DNA of 64,000 nt from Bradyrhizobium sp. CCGUVB1N3 (GTDB taxonomy: Bacteria > Pseudomonadota > Alphaproteobacteria > Rhizobiales > Xanthobacteraceae), in assembly GCF_024199925.1 (NCBI RefSeq), contig NZ_JANADR010000001.1, forward strand, positions 6,141,501-6,205,500, given 5' to 3'. Shown here one piece after another: positions 51,577 to 60,448 of the stretch; the stretch's first letter is position 1; each line of letters opens with the position of its first letter. The position numbers were made by a program, and so were the translations under genes. The notes beneath the pieces were generated by a model that saw only the letters and a list, made by a program, of their open reading frames with translations, ran no database searches and was not told the DNA's origin.

Positions 51577-53100
51577 TCAGGTCAATCGCGCGCGGATGTC
51601 CGGTTTGAGGACCTTGCCGACCTTGGAACGCGGAAGATCGTCCCAGATTTCGATCTGCTTCGGCGTCTTGACGCTACCGATCTGCTGCTTGACGAAGGCG
51701 GCCAGCGCTGCCGGGTCAATGCTGTGGCCGGCACGCGGCTGCACCACGGCCACGATCCGTTCACCCCACTTCGGATCGGGCAGCCCGATGACCGCGCAAT
51801 CCTGCACCGCCTCGTGGGCGCGCAACGCGTTCTCGACCTCGATCGAGTAGACGTTGAAGCCGCCGGTGATGATCATGTCCTTGGCGCGATCGACGATGTA
51901 GAGATAGCCGTCGCCGTCGATATGGCCGATGTCGCCGGTGTGGTGCCAACCATGCGCCGAGACCTCGGCTGTCGCTTCCGGATTTTTGTAATAGCCGTCC
52001 ATGACGAGCGAGCCGCGGACCACGATTTCACCGCGCTGGCCCGTCGGCAGCAAATTGCCATCGCCGTCCATGATGCCGGCGGTCACCAGCGGGCTGATCC
52101 GCCCGGCAGAAGCGAGGCGCTGCCGTGCGATGCTGCTGTCCGGATTGTAATGCCCGTCGGGCGGCAACATCGAGATCATCATCGGCGCCTCGGTCTGACC
52201 GAATAGCTGGGCCATCGGCCCGATCCGCTGCAAGGCTTGCTCGAGCCGCGCGGCGGATATCGGCGCGGCGCCGTACCAGAAGCACTGCAGCGAGGCGAGA
52301 TCGCTCGAACCGAGCTTCGGATGATCCAGCAGCATGTAGATCACGGTCGGCGGCAGGAACGTATGGGTGACGGAAAAGCGCGCGATCAGCGTCAGGAACT
52401 CGCCGATGTCGGGATGAGGCATGATCACGATGCGCCCGCCGAGCGTCATGATCGGAAAGCAGAGCACGCCGGCGGCATGCGTCAGCGGCGCCAGGGCAAG
52501 ATAGACGGGCCGGCCCCTGAACGGATAGCCCATCAGCGTCAACGCGGTCATCGCCTCGATGTTGCGCCCGGACAGCATCACACCCTTCGGCTTGCCGGTG
52601 GTGCCACCGGTGCCCGGAAGCATCACGAGATCGTCGATCGGCTCACGTTGATAATGGTCGTCGGCGAGGCCGGCGAGCCAGCTGTCGAACGAGGGCGCGA
52701 ACGGCAGCTCGGCATCGAGGCAAACGAGCGCGTGCAGCTTCGGCAACTCGGACCGCACCGCCTCGACCATCGGAGCGAAGCTGGAATGAAACAGCAACAG
52801 GCTGCAGTCGAATCCATCGAGGATGAATTTGTTCTCGGCCGCTTCATTCCGAGGATTGATCGGGCACCAGACCGCGCCGGCACGTGAGATGCCGAACACG
52901 CAGGCAAAGGCGACCGGATCGTTGCCGGAAAGGATCGCGACCTTGTCGCCTGCTGCAATCCCGGAGCGCGCGAGCCCGCGCGCGATCCGGTAGCTCAACT
53001 GCTGGACCTCGCGATAGCTGAGATCGTGTCCGTCCATGGTCAGGCAGGGCGCATCGGCGCCGAGCGAGGCGCCTTTGTCGAGGTAATCGATGAAGCGCAT
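51577..53100 (-). CDS. AMP-forming acyl-CoA synthetase
   Basis: The 507-residue protein is an ANL-superfamily enzyme that activates a carboxylic acid as acyl-AMP and then acyl-CoA. It shows the P-loop PGTGGTTGKPKGVMLS, the A5 region FGQTEAPMMIS, the hinge HTGDIGHIDGDGYLYIVDRA and the catalytic Lys in RSKVGKVLKPDIRARL. Substrate is unknown; length and sequence fit medium- or long-chain fatty acid or aromatic acids. The start at MRFIDYLDKGASLGADAP was preferred to in-frame ATGs at 53112 and 53151. It is the last of three genes on this strand. Confidence 0.9.
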   Translation of the reverse strand: MRFIDYLDKGASLGADAPCLTMDGHDLSYREVQQLSYRIARGLARSGIAAGDKVAILSGNDPVAFACVFGISRAGAVWCPINPRNEAAENKFILDGFDCSLLLFHSSFAPMVEAVRSELPKLHALVCLDAELPFAPSFDSWLAGLADDHYQREPIDDLVMLPGTGGTTGKPKGVMLSGRNIEAMTALTLMGYPFRGRPVYLALAPLTHAAGVLCFPIMTLGGRIVIMPHPDIGEFLTLIARFSVTHTFLPPTVIYMLLDHPKLGSSDLASLQCFWYGAAPISAARLEQALQRIGPMAQLFGQTEAPMMISMLPPDGHYNPDSSIARQRLASAGRISPLVTAGIMDGDGNLLPTGQRGEIVVRGSLVMDGYYKNPEATAEVSAHGWHHTGDIGHIDGDGYLYIVDRAKDMIITGGFNVYSIEVENALRAHEAVQDCAVIGLPDPKWGERIVAVVQPRAGHSIDPAALAAFVKQQIGSVKTPKQIEIWDDLPRSKVGKVLKPDIRARLT

Positions 53101-53152
53101 GGTCGACCTCATGGGAGGCGAGTGGCGCGTTGCCGCGCCACCCGCAATCAAC

Positions 53153-54283
53153 TCAATCTTGCACGGTCAGGATCGGCTTGCTGACGAGCCCGAAGCTACG
53201 CAATTGGCCGAGCAGCTCGCGATGGCCGAATGCCTGGCAGCCCGAGGCGAATCCGGTACGCTTCGGCGCTTGCTGCAGCAGTGCAAACGCCGCATAGGCC
53301 TGCAGCATGCCGGTCTGCTTGTAGTTGCTGTTGCCGTAGATGATGCAGTGCGCGCGCCCCAACGGGCCGGAGGCATGCACCGAATCCATCGACTTGTTGA
53401 CGCGCGGGTTCTCGCGCGGTGGCATGGTGTTCATCACGCCGGCAGCGGTCTGCGCCAACGCTGCGTAGCGGTCGTCGGGGTTCATGTCCTTGGTCGCCTT
53501 CAGCGCGGCGGCGACGATCTGCGGCACGCCCAGCATCAGCGCGCGGTTGAACACGCCGCCCAGCACCTTCACGTTGGCCACGCGCGGATCGCGCTTGAAC
53601 CATACCGGGTGTGAGGTGCCGCCCCAAGGCAGCGCCAGCGCCAGCTCGTGCTGGCCGGGGATGGCGAGGTTGTAGAGGCCGGCATCGGGCTGATGCTCGA
53701 CGTACTTGTTCTGCTCCAAATAGTAGGCCTTGGCCATCGCGGCGGTGACCAGGATGGTCTGCGTCGAGGCGATGGTCGGACTCCCGCCCCAGAACACGGC
53801 GATATCCAGCGTGTCGAGGCCAGGCGTCTCCAGGCACAGCTGCGCGGCGATCTCGCCGGTGGTGTACATCTGCGCGATGCCCGGCGCGAGCAGCAGGCCG
53901 GCATTGGCGAACTTCGTGCCAAACTCCTGATCGAGCGTGATCAGCCAGTCCTGCTCGCCGGTGGTGTCGGTGTAATGGCACCTGGAAGCGAGGCAGGCCT
54001 GCACCACCTCCGTGCCGAACTTGGCGAAGGGGCCCACGGTGTTGAGCACCACCGAGGCGCCCTTGAACAATTCAGTCAACGCGGCGACGGTGTGCGGCAC
54101 CGCCACCACCTCGTAGTCGGCGGTTTCGATGCCGGCCACGTTCGACTTCATCGCGGCGTTGAGCTTCTCAGCGCTGCGCCCGGCGGCGATGAAGGGGATG
54201 TTGTACTCGCGCAAGTATTCGCAGACCAGCCGGCCGGTGTAGCCGGACGCGCCATAGACGATGACGGGCTTCTTCTCGCTCAT
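53153..54283 (-). CDS. Saccharopine dehydrogenase-like NAD(P)-binding protein
   Basis: The 376-residue protein begins PVIVYGASGYTGRLVCEYLR, a Rossmann loop of the saccharopine dehydrogenase NADP-binding domain, followed by VVLNTVGPFAKFGTEVVQAC and CHYTDTTGEQDWLI, as in the family related to trans-acting enoyl reductases. It does not look like a true lysine-pathway enzyme. Its reaction is probably a reduction or oxidation on a CoA-linked or free acid; this is inferred from the neighbours, an SDR and an acyl-CoA synthetase. Confidence 0.85.
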   Translation of the reverse strand: MSEKKPVIVYGASGYTGRLVCEYLREYNIPFIAAGRSAEKLNAAMKSNVAGIETADYEVVAVPHTVAALTELFKGASVVLNTVGPFAKFGTEVVQACLASRCHYTDTTGEQDWLITLDQEFGTKFANAGLLLAPGIAQMYTTGEIAAQLCLETPGLDTLDIAVFWGGSPTIASTQTILVTAAMAKAYYLEQNKYVEHQPDAGLYNLAIPGQHELALALPWGGTSHPVWFKRDPRVANVKVLGGVFNRALMLGVPQIVAAALKATKDMNPDDRYAALAQTAAGVMNTMPPRENPRVNKSMDSVHASGPLGRAHCIIYGNSNYKQTGMLQAYAAFALLQQAPKRTGFASGCQAFGHRELLGQLRSFGLVSKPILTVQD

Positions 54284-54319
54284 TGCGATCCTCCGAAATG
54301 CTTGTTGTCGACCTCGTTG

Positions 54320-55123
54320 TTACATGCCCATGCCGCCATCGACCGGCAGGCCGACGCCGGTGATGAAGCGCGCTTCGTCCGAGCACAGGAACACCGCGGC
54401 ATTGCCGATGTCGGTGACCTCGGCCAGACGCCCGAGCGGCGTTTGCTCGACCACGGAGCCGACGGCCGCGTTGACGTCGGGCGCAAGGCCAACCTTGACG
54501 ATGTCGTTGGCGAGCTGCAGGCCCATGTCGGTTGGAATCAGGCCCGGATAGATGCAATTGACGCGCACGCCGAAGCCGAGCTTGCCGGCTTCCATCGCCG
54601 CCACGCGCGTCATGCGATCGACCGCCGACTTGGTGGCGGAATAGACCGCGATGCTCGGAAAGGCGATCGTCGCCGCAACCGATGCGATGTTGACGATCGC
54701 GCCGCCCTTGCCGGCGGGCCCGCCCGGCCGCATCGCGCGGAAGGCATGCTTCATGCCGAGCACCGTGCCGACAATATTGACGTCACACATCCGGCGCGCG
54801 TCTTCAGCCTTGATCTCGCTCACCAGCGAGGTGATTTCGATCCCGGCGTTGTTGATCAGGATGTCGTAGCCGCCGAGTGTCGCGACCGTCGCGGCGACCG
54901 CCTTTTCCCACTGCGCATCGTCGGTGACGTCGAGCTTCACGAAGCCGGTCTTCGCGCCGGTCTTGGCGATCTCGGCCGCGCTGGCCTTGCCGGCGTCATC
55001 CAGGATGTCACTGATCATGACGGCTGCACCGGATCGCGCCAACGCCTGCGCAATGGCGGCCCCGATCCCGCGCGCTCCGCCGGTGATCAGGGCTTTTCGG
55101 CCCTCGAGATTCTTCCCACTCAT
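54320..55123 (-). CDS. Short-chain dehydrogenase/reductase
   Basis: A 267-residue classical SDR with the cofactor loop ALITGGARGIGAAIAQAL, DILINNAGIEIT (NNAG), catalytic Ser in VNIASVAATIAF and Tyr-x3-Lys in AVYSATKSAVDR. Asp in MISDILDDAG after strand 2 suggests NAD preference. It resembles 3-alpha/20-beta hydroxysteroid or 3-ketoacyl types. The ATG at 55123 stands right before the first strand. It is divergent from a TetR regulator whose probable operators lie in between. Confidence 0.9.
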   Translation of the reverse strand: MSGKNLEGRKALITGGARGIGAAIAQALARSGAAVMISDILDDAGKASAAEIAKTGAKTGFVKLDVTDDAQWEKAVAATVATLGGYDILINNAGIEITSLVSEIKAEDARRMCDVNIVGTVLGMKHAFRAMRPGGPAGKGGAIVNIASVAATIAFPSIAVYSATKSAVDRMTRVAAMEAGKLGFGVRVNCIYPGLIPTDMGLQLANDIVKVGLAPDVNAAVGSVVEQTPLGRLAEVTDIGNAAVFLCSDEARFITGVGLPVDGGMGM

Positions 55124-55328
55124 CGCACGTCCTCCCTTGGCTGATTTATCTTGGCTGATCGGTTTTGGTGCTGCGGCGATCGGCAGCACGGTGCCGGCAG
55201 ACTGCGCTCTAGCGGCGCAACGGCAGGCAGATCCGGTCCCGGCGGCGCGCCGCCGGCGGTTGCATTTCCTCCGCTTGTCGGACGTCTTGACGACTGTCCA
55301 AATTCTTGGTGCCACCCTCGTCCCCGAG

Positions 55329-55366
55329 CTTGACACTTGTCAAGCAAAAATTTGACAGCTGTCAAA
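55329..55366. promoter_or_regulatory. Two TetR-type operators, CTTGACA-CT-TGTCAAG and TTTGACAGCTGTCAAA
   Basis: The first palindrome (55329-55344) and the second (55351-55366, perfect over 16 bp) share TTGACA-N2-TGTCAA. Their centres are 22 bp apart, about two helical turns, so two dimers could bind on one face. They lie in the 326-bp divergent gap (55124-55449) between the SDR and the TetR gene; no gene is seen there. Each TTGACA may also be read as a -35 element. Confidence 0.75.
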
Positions 55367-55449
55367 GAGGATGGTCTGTAGGCGATGGAGCAGACGACAG
55401 CCGGACGATACGAATCGTCGCGACGAAGAGACACGAGGGAAAGCGCGGA

Positions 55450-56085
55450 ATGGCGCGGCGAGCGACAGGAACGGCCCAGCGGGTGGCCGCGGCGGCAGAG
55501 GTTCTGCGGGACGAGAAGTTCAATGCGCGGCGGATCGAGCTTGCGGAAGCGGCGCTGGAAACCCTCGGCGAGCTTGGCTTCGCGCGCACCAGCCTGCGCG
55601 AGATCGCGCAGAACTCGGCCTTCACACACGGCGTGTTTCACTATTACTTCAGCGACAAGCTCGACCTGATCTGCTGTTGCGTCCGGCACTACAAGGCAAA
55701 GTGCGTCACGCGATATGACGAGGTGATCGCCTCGGCACGGAGCCGCGACGAGTTGACCGAGGGGTTTCTGGCCAAGCTCGCGGCCACGCTCGAGACCGAA
55801 GCCCGGATGCACCGGCTCTGGTACGACATGCGCTCGCAGGCGATGTTCGAGCCGGCGTTTCGCAAGGACGTGCTTGAGATCGACAAGAGCCTGGAAGCGA
55901 TGATCTGGCGCGTCGCCTCGCGCTATGCCGAGCTGAGCGGCAGGCAGCCGATGTCGTCCCCGGCTGCGCTCTATGCGCTATTCGACGGCCTGTTTCAGAA
56001 CGCGTTGCTCAGGCATCTCGCCAACGACGCGAGCGCCGCTCCCGAACTGCTGGCCGAGGTGCGACGCCTGCTGCCGACGATATGA
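55450..56085 (+). CDS. TetR family transcriptional regulator
   Basis: The 211-residue protein has the TetR helix-turn-helix ([39 protein letters not shown]) and an all-helical ligand domain. SDKLDLICCCVRHYKA and the downstream RMHRLWYDMRSQAMFEP resemble regulators of lipid or aromatic catabolism. The start at MARRATGTAQ is inferred from the usual length; the frame is open to 55306, through the operators. It probably controls the divergent SDR, saccharopine-like and acyl-CoA synthetase genes and itself. Confidence 0.9.
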   Translation: MARRATGTAQRVAAAAEVLRDEKFNARRIELAEAALETLGELGFARTSLREIAQNSAFTHGVFHYYFSDKLDLICCCVRHYKAKCVTRYDEVIASARSRDELTEGFLAKLAATLETEARMHRLWYDMRSQAMFEPAFRKDVLEIDKSLEAMIWRVASRYAELSGRQPMSSPAALYALFDGLFQNALLRHLANDASAAPELLAEVRRLLPTI

Positions 56086-56138
56086 GCCGATAGGCGGATG
56101 CGCGCGCGTTGCCGCTATCGCCGTAATGCGATGAATGA

Positions 56139-56600
56139 TTACGCCGCGGTCGCGGGCGGCAGCGCCAGCACCGAATAGATCGCCTGTGCATCGCGCGAGG
56201 CGCGCAGCTTCTTGGCGATGTCCTGGTCGCGCAAGAGACGCGCGATGCGCGCCAGCGCCTTCAGATGATCGGCACCCGCGCCTTCCGGTGCGAGCAGCAG
56301 GAAGACGAGGTCGACCGGCTGACCGTCCATCGCCTCGAAATCGATCGGGCGATCGAGCCGCGCGAACAGGCCAAATATCTTTTCCAGCTTGGGCAGCTTG
56401 CCGTGGGGAATCGCGACGCCATAGCCGACCGCGGTGGTGCCGAGCTTCTCCCGCTGCAACAGAACCTCGAAGACCGAGCGCTCGTTCTGCCCGGTCAGCT
56501 CGGCGGCCTTGGCAGCGAGTTCCTGCAAAGCCTGTTTCTTGCTGTTGACTTTCAATGCCGGGAGAATCGCCTCGGGTGCGACCAGATCGGTAATCGGCAT
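56139..56600 (-). CDS. ptsN: PTS IIA-like nitrogen regulatory protein PtsN
   Basis: PtsN (EIIA-Ntr) is the output of the nitrogen phosphotransferase relay and regulates potassium transport and stress systems. The 153-residue protein has the phosphorylated His66 in GVAIPHGKLPKLE and MDGQPVDLVFLLLAP. It is the last gene in the lpt-rpoN-hpf-ptsN line; 231 bp upstream (56601-56831) show no gene. Confidence 0.95.
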   Translation of the reverse strand: MPITDLVAPEAILPALKVNSKKQALQELAAKAAELTGQNERSVFEVLLQREKLGTTAVGYGVAIPHGKLPKLEKIFGLFARLDRPIDFEAMDGQPVDLVFLLLAPEGAGADHLKALARIARLLRDQDIAKKLRASRDAQAIYSVLALPPATAA

Positions 56601-56831
56601 GGAGCTTTCCGAGGTGAATTAAGCCGTCAGGTTCCGAATTGGCCAAGTTGGAAGACCAGATTTGGCCGGCGTCAATAACGTGAAGCAGGAGGCGGACTTA
56701 GCCCCGGTCCTGATGTGGGGCGCTTCTACTCCAACGCAATCCCGGTGCCAACTCCCGCAAACGCCTTTTACCACGGTCATCCTTAAAGGCAGGGGTCTTA
56801 CGGGCCCGCACGGGCGTTGCGCGCGGCCGGG

Positions 56832-57425
56832 CTAGCCCCCGGATTTGGACCCCGGGGGATCGATCCAGCCCACATTCCCGTCGGCCCGGCGGTAAATGAT
56901 GTTCACCCGGCCGCTAGAGCCGTGTTGAAAGACCAGGCATGGGGCGCCGCTGAGGTCGAGTTCCATAACCGCTTCACTGACCGAGAGGAGCTTTAGCGAG
57001 GTGGTTGCCTCTGCAATGATCACGGGGCTGTAGCCGGTGACCTCGTCCTCGCCCTCGCCGGGGGCCTCCAGGACGTAAGCCGTGGCGTCCAGCGCGGCCA
57101 GCGCCGCGGAGGCCGCGGCGGTCTTGCGGGCCGACCGGTCCTTCAGCCTGCTCTTGTAGCGCTTGAGCCGCTTCTCGATCATCAGCAGCGCCTGGTCGGC
57201 ACTGGCATAGGCATCCGACGCGTTCGAATCGGCTTCCAGCGTGATCCCCGAATCGAGGTGCAGCGCGCAATCGGTGCGGAAGCCGAACCCGTCCTTGCTC
57301 AGCGTAATGTGGCCGGAATAATTGCCGTCAAAATATTTGCGCAAGACCTCATCCGTGCGCTCGGCGACGCGGCCGCGGAGGGCATCGCCGACGCTGATGC
57401 TTTTGCCCGAAATCCGGAGAGTCAT
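56832..57425 (-). CDS. hpf: Ribosome hibernation promoting factor, long form
   Basis: Long HPF makes 100S ribosome dimers in stationary phase. The 197-residue protein has the N-terminal S30AE domain (LRISGKSISVGDALRGRVAE, ERTDEVLRKYF) and a C-terminal dimerisation domain (SVSEAVMELDLSGAPCLVFQ, VNIIYRRADGNVGWIDP), joined by a charged linker. It follows rpoN by 81 bp, the usual order. Confidence 0.94.
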   Translation of the reverse strand: MTLRISGKSISVGDALRGRVAERTDEVLRKYFDGNYSGHITLSKDGFGFRTDCALHLDSGITLEADSNASDAYASADQALLMIEKRLKRYKSRLKDRSARKTAAASAALAALDATAYVLEAPGEGEDEVTGYSPVIIAEATTSLKLLSVSEAVMELDLSGAPCLVFQHGSSGRVNIIYRRADGNVGWIDPPGSKSGG

Positions 57426-57506
57426 GTGATGCCTCGCCTGGTTGGTGCCTAGCTTGGATCAATCCCGAGGGGAGATTGAGAGTAGCGCGATTTGAGGCGC
57501 GCGCAA

Positions 57507-59129
57507 TCAGGCCGGCTCGGTGTTGCGGGAGCGATCGGACAGTGCGGTGGAGAGGACGTTCCCAAGGGCGCTCTGCTTGTCGCGACGGCGTTGTACCGAA
57601 GAGGGAATGCGCATGGCTTCGCGGTACTTCGCAACCGTGCGCCGGGCGATATCAATGCCGGACGCACGCAACCGTTCCACGATCGTGTCGTCCGACAGGA
57701 TCGCGGACGGCTCCTCCGAATCGATCAGCTGCTTGATGTGGTGGCGGACGGCTTCGGCGGAATGCGCCTCGCCGCCATCGGCCGACGCGATCGACGCGGT
57801 GAAGAAATATTTCAATTCAAAGGTGCCGCGATTCGTCGCCATGTATTTGTTGGCGGTGACGCGCGACACCGTGGATTCATGCATCTGGATGGCGTCGGCG
57901 ACCGCCTTCAGGTTGAGCGGCCTCAAGTGTGCGACACCATGGGTGAAGAAGCCGTCCTGCTGGCGCACGATCTCGGTTGCGACCTTCAGGATGGTGCGGG
58001 CGCGCTGATCGAGCGCGCGCACGAGCCAAGTCGCGTTCTGCAAGGCATCGGTGAAATAGGACTTGTCGCCGTCCTTGCCGATCTTCTTCGACAGCTCGGT
58101 GTAATAGGTCTGGTTCACGAGCACGCGCGGCAAGGTGTCGCTGTTGAGCTCGACATGCCAGCCGCCGTCGGGACCCGGACGGACATAGACGTCCGGCACC
58201 ATAGTCTGGAGGCGCGCGGAGCCGAACTTCATGCCGGGCTTGGGATCGAGGCGGCGGATCTCGCCGATCATGTCGGCGATATCCTCGTCGTCGACGCCGC
58301 AGACCTTGCGCAAGGCCACGATGTCGCGCTTGGCCAGGAGATCGAGATTCTCGACCAGCGCCTGCATCGCCGGATCGTAGCGATCGAGCTCACGAAGCTG
58401 AATCGCCAGGCATTCGCTCAAGGAACGGGCGCAGACGCCGGGCGGATCGAATTTTTGCAGCACCGCAAGAACGTCAGCGACATCCTGCTGCGATGCACCA
58501 AGCCGCTCGGCGGCCTGGCCGAGATCCGGCGGCAGGTAACCGGCCTCATCGACGAGGTCGATCAGATATTGTCCGATCATGCGCTGCGCCGGCGCGGTGA
58601 ACGCGACCGAGAGCTGCTCGGCGAGATGGTCGGACAGTGTCGTCTCTGCCGCGACAAAAGCTTCGAGATTGTAGTCCTCGTCACCGGAGGCACCGCCGCC
58701 CCATTCGGTGTAGACGCTCGGCGCGGCATCCTGCGCATTGCGCGCCGCGGCTTCCGCCGGCTCTTCCGAAAAGACGTTGTCCAGCCCGGTATCCAGGGTC
58801 TGCTCGATCTCGGCGCGGGTGCCGAGATCCTTGCTCATCCACTCTTCCTGGCCCGGCTCGAAGGCTTCGCCTGAACCGCCGCCCGGCTCGTCGCCATGGC
58901 TGCCGCCGGAGTCGTCGCTATCGCTGAACTGGGCCGTTTCCGTCGGGGCATCGCCCGCGCCCTGCTCGTCATTGGCCCGCTCGAGCAGCGGATTGCGCTC
59001 GAGTTCCTCCTCCACGAAGGTCGTGAGATCGAGATTGGACAGCTGCAGCAGCTTGATCGCCTGCATCAACTGCGGCGTCATCACCAGCGACTGCGACTGC
59101 CGGAACTCTAATCTCTGCGTCAGCGCCAT
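57507..59129 (-). CDS. rpoN: RNA polymerase sigma-54 factor
   Basis: RpoN directs transcription of nitrogen fixation and assimilation genes with enhancer-binding proteins. The 540-residue protein has the Gln-rich region I (QRLEFRQSQSLVMTPQLMQA, LLQLSNLDL), an acidic region II, and the DNA-binding C terminus with the RpoN box ARRTVAKYREAMRIPSS. It is followed by hpf and preceded by lptB on the same strand, the typical alphaproteobacterial order. Confidence 0.96.
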   Translation of the reverse strand: MALTQRLEFRQSQSLVMTPQLMQAIKLLQLSNLDLTTFVEEELERNPLLERANDEQGAGDAPTETAQFSDSDDSGGSHGDEPGGGSGEAFEPGQEEWMSKDLGTRAEIEQTLDTGLDNVFSEEPAEAAARNAQDAAPSVYTEWGGGASGDEDYNLEAFVAAETTLSDHLAEQLSVAFTAPAQRMIGQYLIDLVDEAGYLPPDLGQAAERLGASQQDVADVLAVLQKFDPPGVCARSLSECLAIQLRELDRYDPAMQALVENLDLLAKRDIVALRKVCGVDDEDIADMIGEIRRLDPKPGMKFGSARLQTMVPDVYVRPGPDGGWHVELNSDTLPRVLVNQTYYTELSKKIGKDGDKSYFTDALQNATWLVRALDQRARTILKVATEIVRQQDGFFTHGVAHLRPLNLKAVADAIQMHESTVSRVTANKYMATNRGTFELKYFFTASIASADGGEAHSAEAVRHHIKQLIDSEEPSAILSDDTIVERLRASGIDIARRTVAKYREAMRIPSSVQRRRDKQSALGNVLSTALSDRSRNTEPA

Positions 59130-59220
59130 GAAGCAAGAACCGTTCCCAAAAATTTGGTCCGATTTTTGCTTATCCTAGTCTGAGCCCGATGTACACGTCT
59201 TGACGAATGCAAAAAACGGG

Positions 59221-60219
59221 CTAGAGGCGGAACTCCTCGCCAAGGTAAAGACGGCGGACGTCCGGGTCATTGACGATCTCATCCGGACTGCCCTCGGTCA
59301 AGATTTCACCGGCATAGACGATATAGGCACGATCGGTGAGGCCGAGCGTCTCGCGCACATTGTGGTCGGTGATCAAGACGCCGATGCCACGATTGGTGAG
59401 GTGACGGACGAGGTCCTGGATGTCGCCGACCGCAATCGGATCGATGCCGGCGAAGGGCTCGTCGAGCAGCATGTAGTTCGGGCGCGTCGCCAGCGCACGT
59501 GCGATCTCGACGCGGCGGCGCTCGCCGCCGGACAGCGCGATCGACGGTGATTTTCGCAACCGCGTGATGTTGAACTCGTCGAGCAGCGAGTCGAGCTGCT
59601 GCTCGCGCTTCTTGCGCGACGGTTCCACCACTTCGAGCACGGCACGGATGTTCTGCTCGACGGTGAGGCCGCGGAAGATCGAAGCCTCCTGCGGCAGATA
59701 GCCGATGCCGAGCCGCGCGCGCTGATACATCGGCAGCTTCGTCACGTCATGGCCGTCGAGCTCGATCGCGCCGCGATCGGCCTTGATCAGCCCGGTGATC
59801 ATGTAGAACACGGTGGTCTTGCCGGCGCCGTTCGGACCGAGCAGGCCGACGGCCTCGCCGCGGCGCACATAGATGCTGACGCCGCGCACCACCTGGCGGC
59901 TGCCAAAGCTCTTTTCCACGCTATGCACAGCCAGGAAGCCCGGCCGTCGCAGGAGTTGAGGGCCACCCGCGCCGTTGGACTTGGTGGAGGGCTTGTCAGT
60001 GGTTTTGGCCGGTCTGGCGGCGGGCTGGGGGCGCGGCCGCGGCGCATCCTGCGCCGGAACCGGCTGCTCGCGCGCGATCGGGGGTGCGTCCCGCACCGGG
60101 CTGGTCAGGAGGCTGCCGACGCTGTCACCGAGCGCGGTGATGTCGTCACGGAGGCGCGCAAATCCTGGCCGGCCGCGTTTGGCGGGGCGCCGACGGAACA
60201 TGCTGAATAAATCGACCAT
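59221..60219 (-). CDS. lptB: LPS export ABC transporter ATPase LptB, with N-terminal extension
   Basis: LptB drives lipopolysaccharide extraction by LptFG. The ABC domain (about 94-332) has Walker A GLLGPNGAGKTTVFYM (126-141), the Q-loop LPQEASIFRGLTVEQN, signature ALSGGERRRVEIARAL, Walker B YMLLDEPFAGIDP and the switch His in ITDHNVRETL. In front lies an extra stretch of about 93 residues, rich in Arg, Pro and Ala (VRDAPPIAREQPVPAQDAPR), with no known fold. A start further in (FLAVHSVEKSFG) has no obvious ATG, so the extension appears real. Confidence 0.93.
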   Translation of the reverse strand: MVDLFSMFRRRPAKRGRPGFARLRDDITALGDSVGSLLTSPVRDAPPIAREQPVPAQDAPRPRPQPAARPAKTTDKPSTKSNGAGGPQLLRRPGFLAVHSVEKSFGSRQVVRGVSIYVRRGEAVGLLGPNGAGKTTVFYMITGLIKADRGAIELDGHDVTKLPMYQRARLGIGYLPQEASIFRGLTVEQNIRAVLEVVEPSRKKREQQLDSLLDEFNITRLRKSPSIALSGGERRRVEIARALATRPNYMLLDEPFAGIDPIAVGDIQDLVRHLTNRGIGVLITDHNVRETLGLTDRAYIVYAGEILTEGSPDEIVNDPDVRRLYLGEEFRL

Positions 60220-60448
60220 CCCCGCTGTCTCAAGCCTTTCACGGTAATCCCGCGATCACGGTGATCCCGCAATCTGCCGCCCCGGCGCGATTCGCCGGCG
60301 CAGCATGAGTGAAGGGGTGTGTCTTGCCCAGAGAAACACCCTCGATCCCTTATCAGAGGAATCCGCCGCCGAGCCCGCTGGGGTAGATACAGTCTTGTCG
60401 GGCAGGCTTCAACCTCGCTCCGGCAGCGCTGCACGTAAGCTGCTGAAT

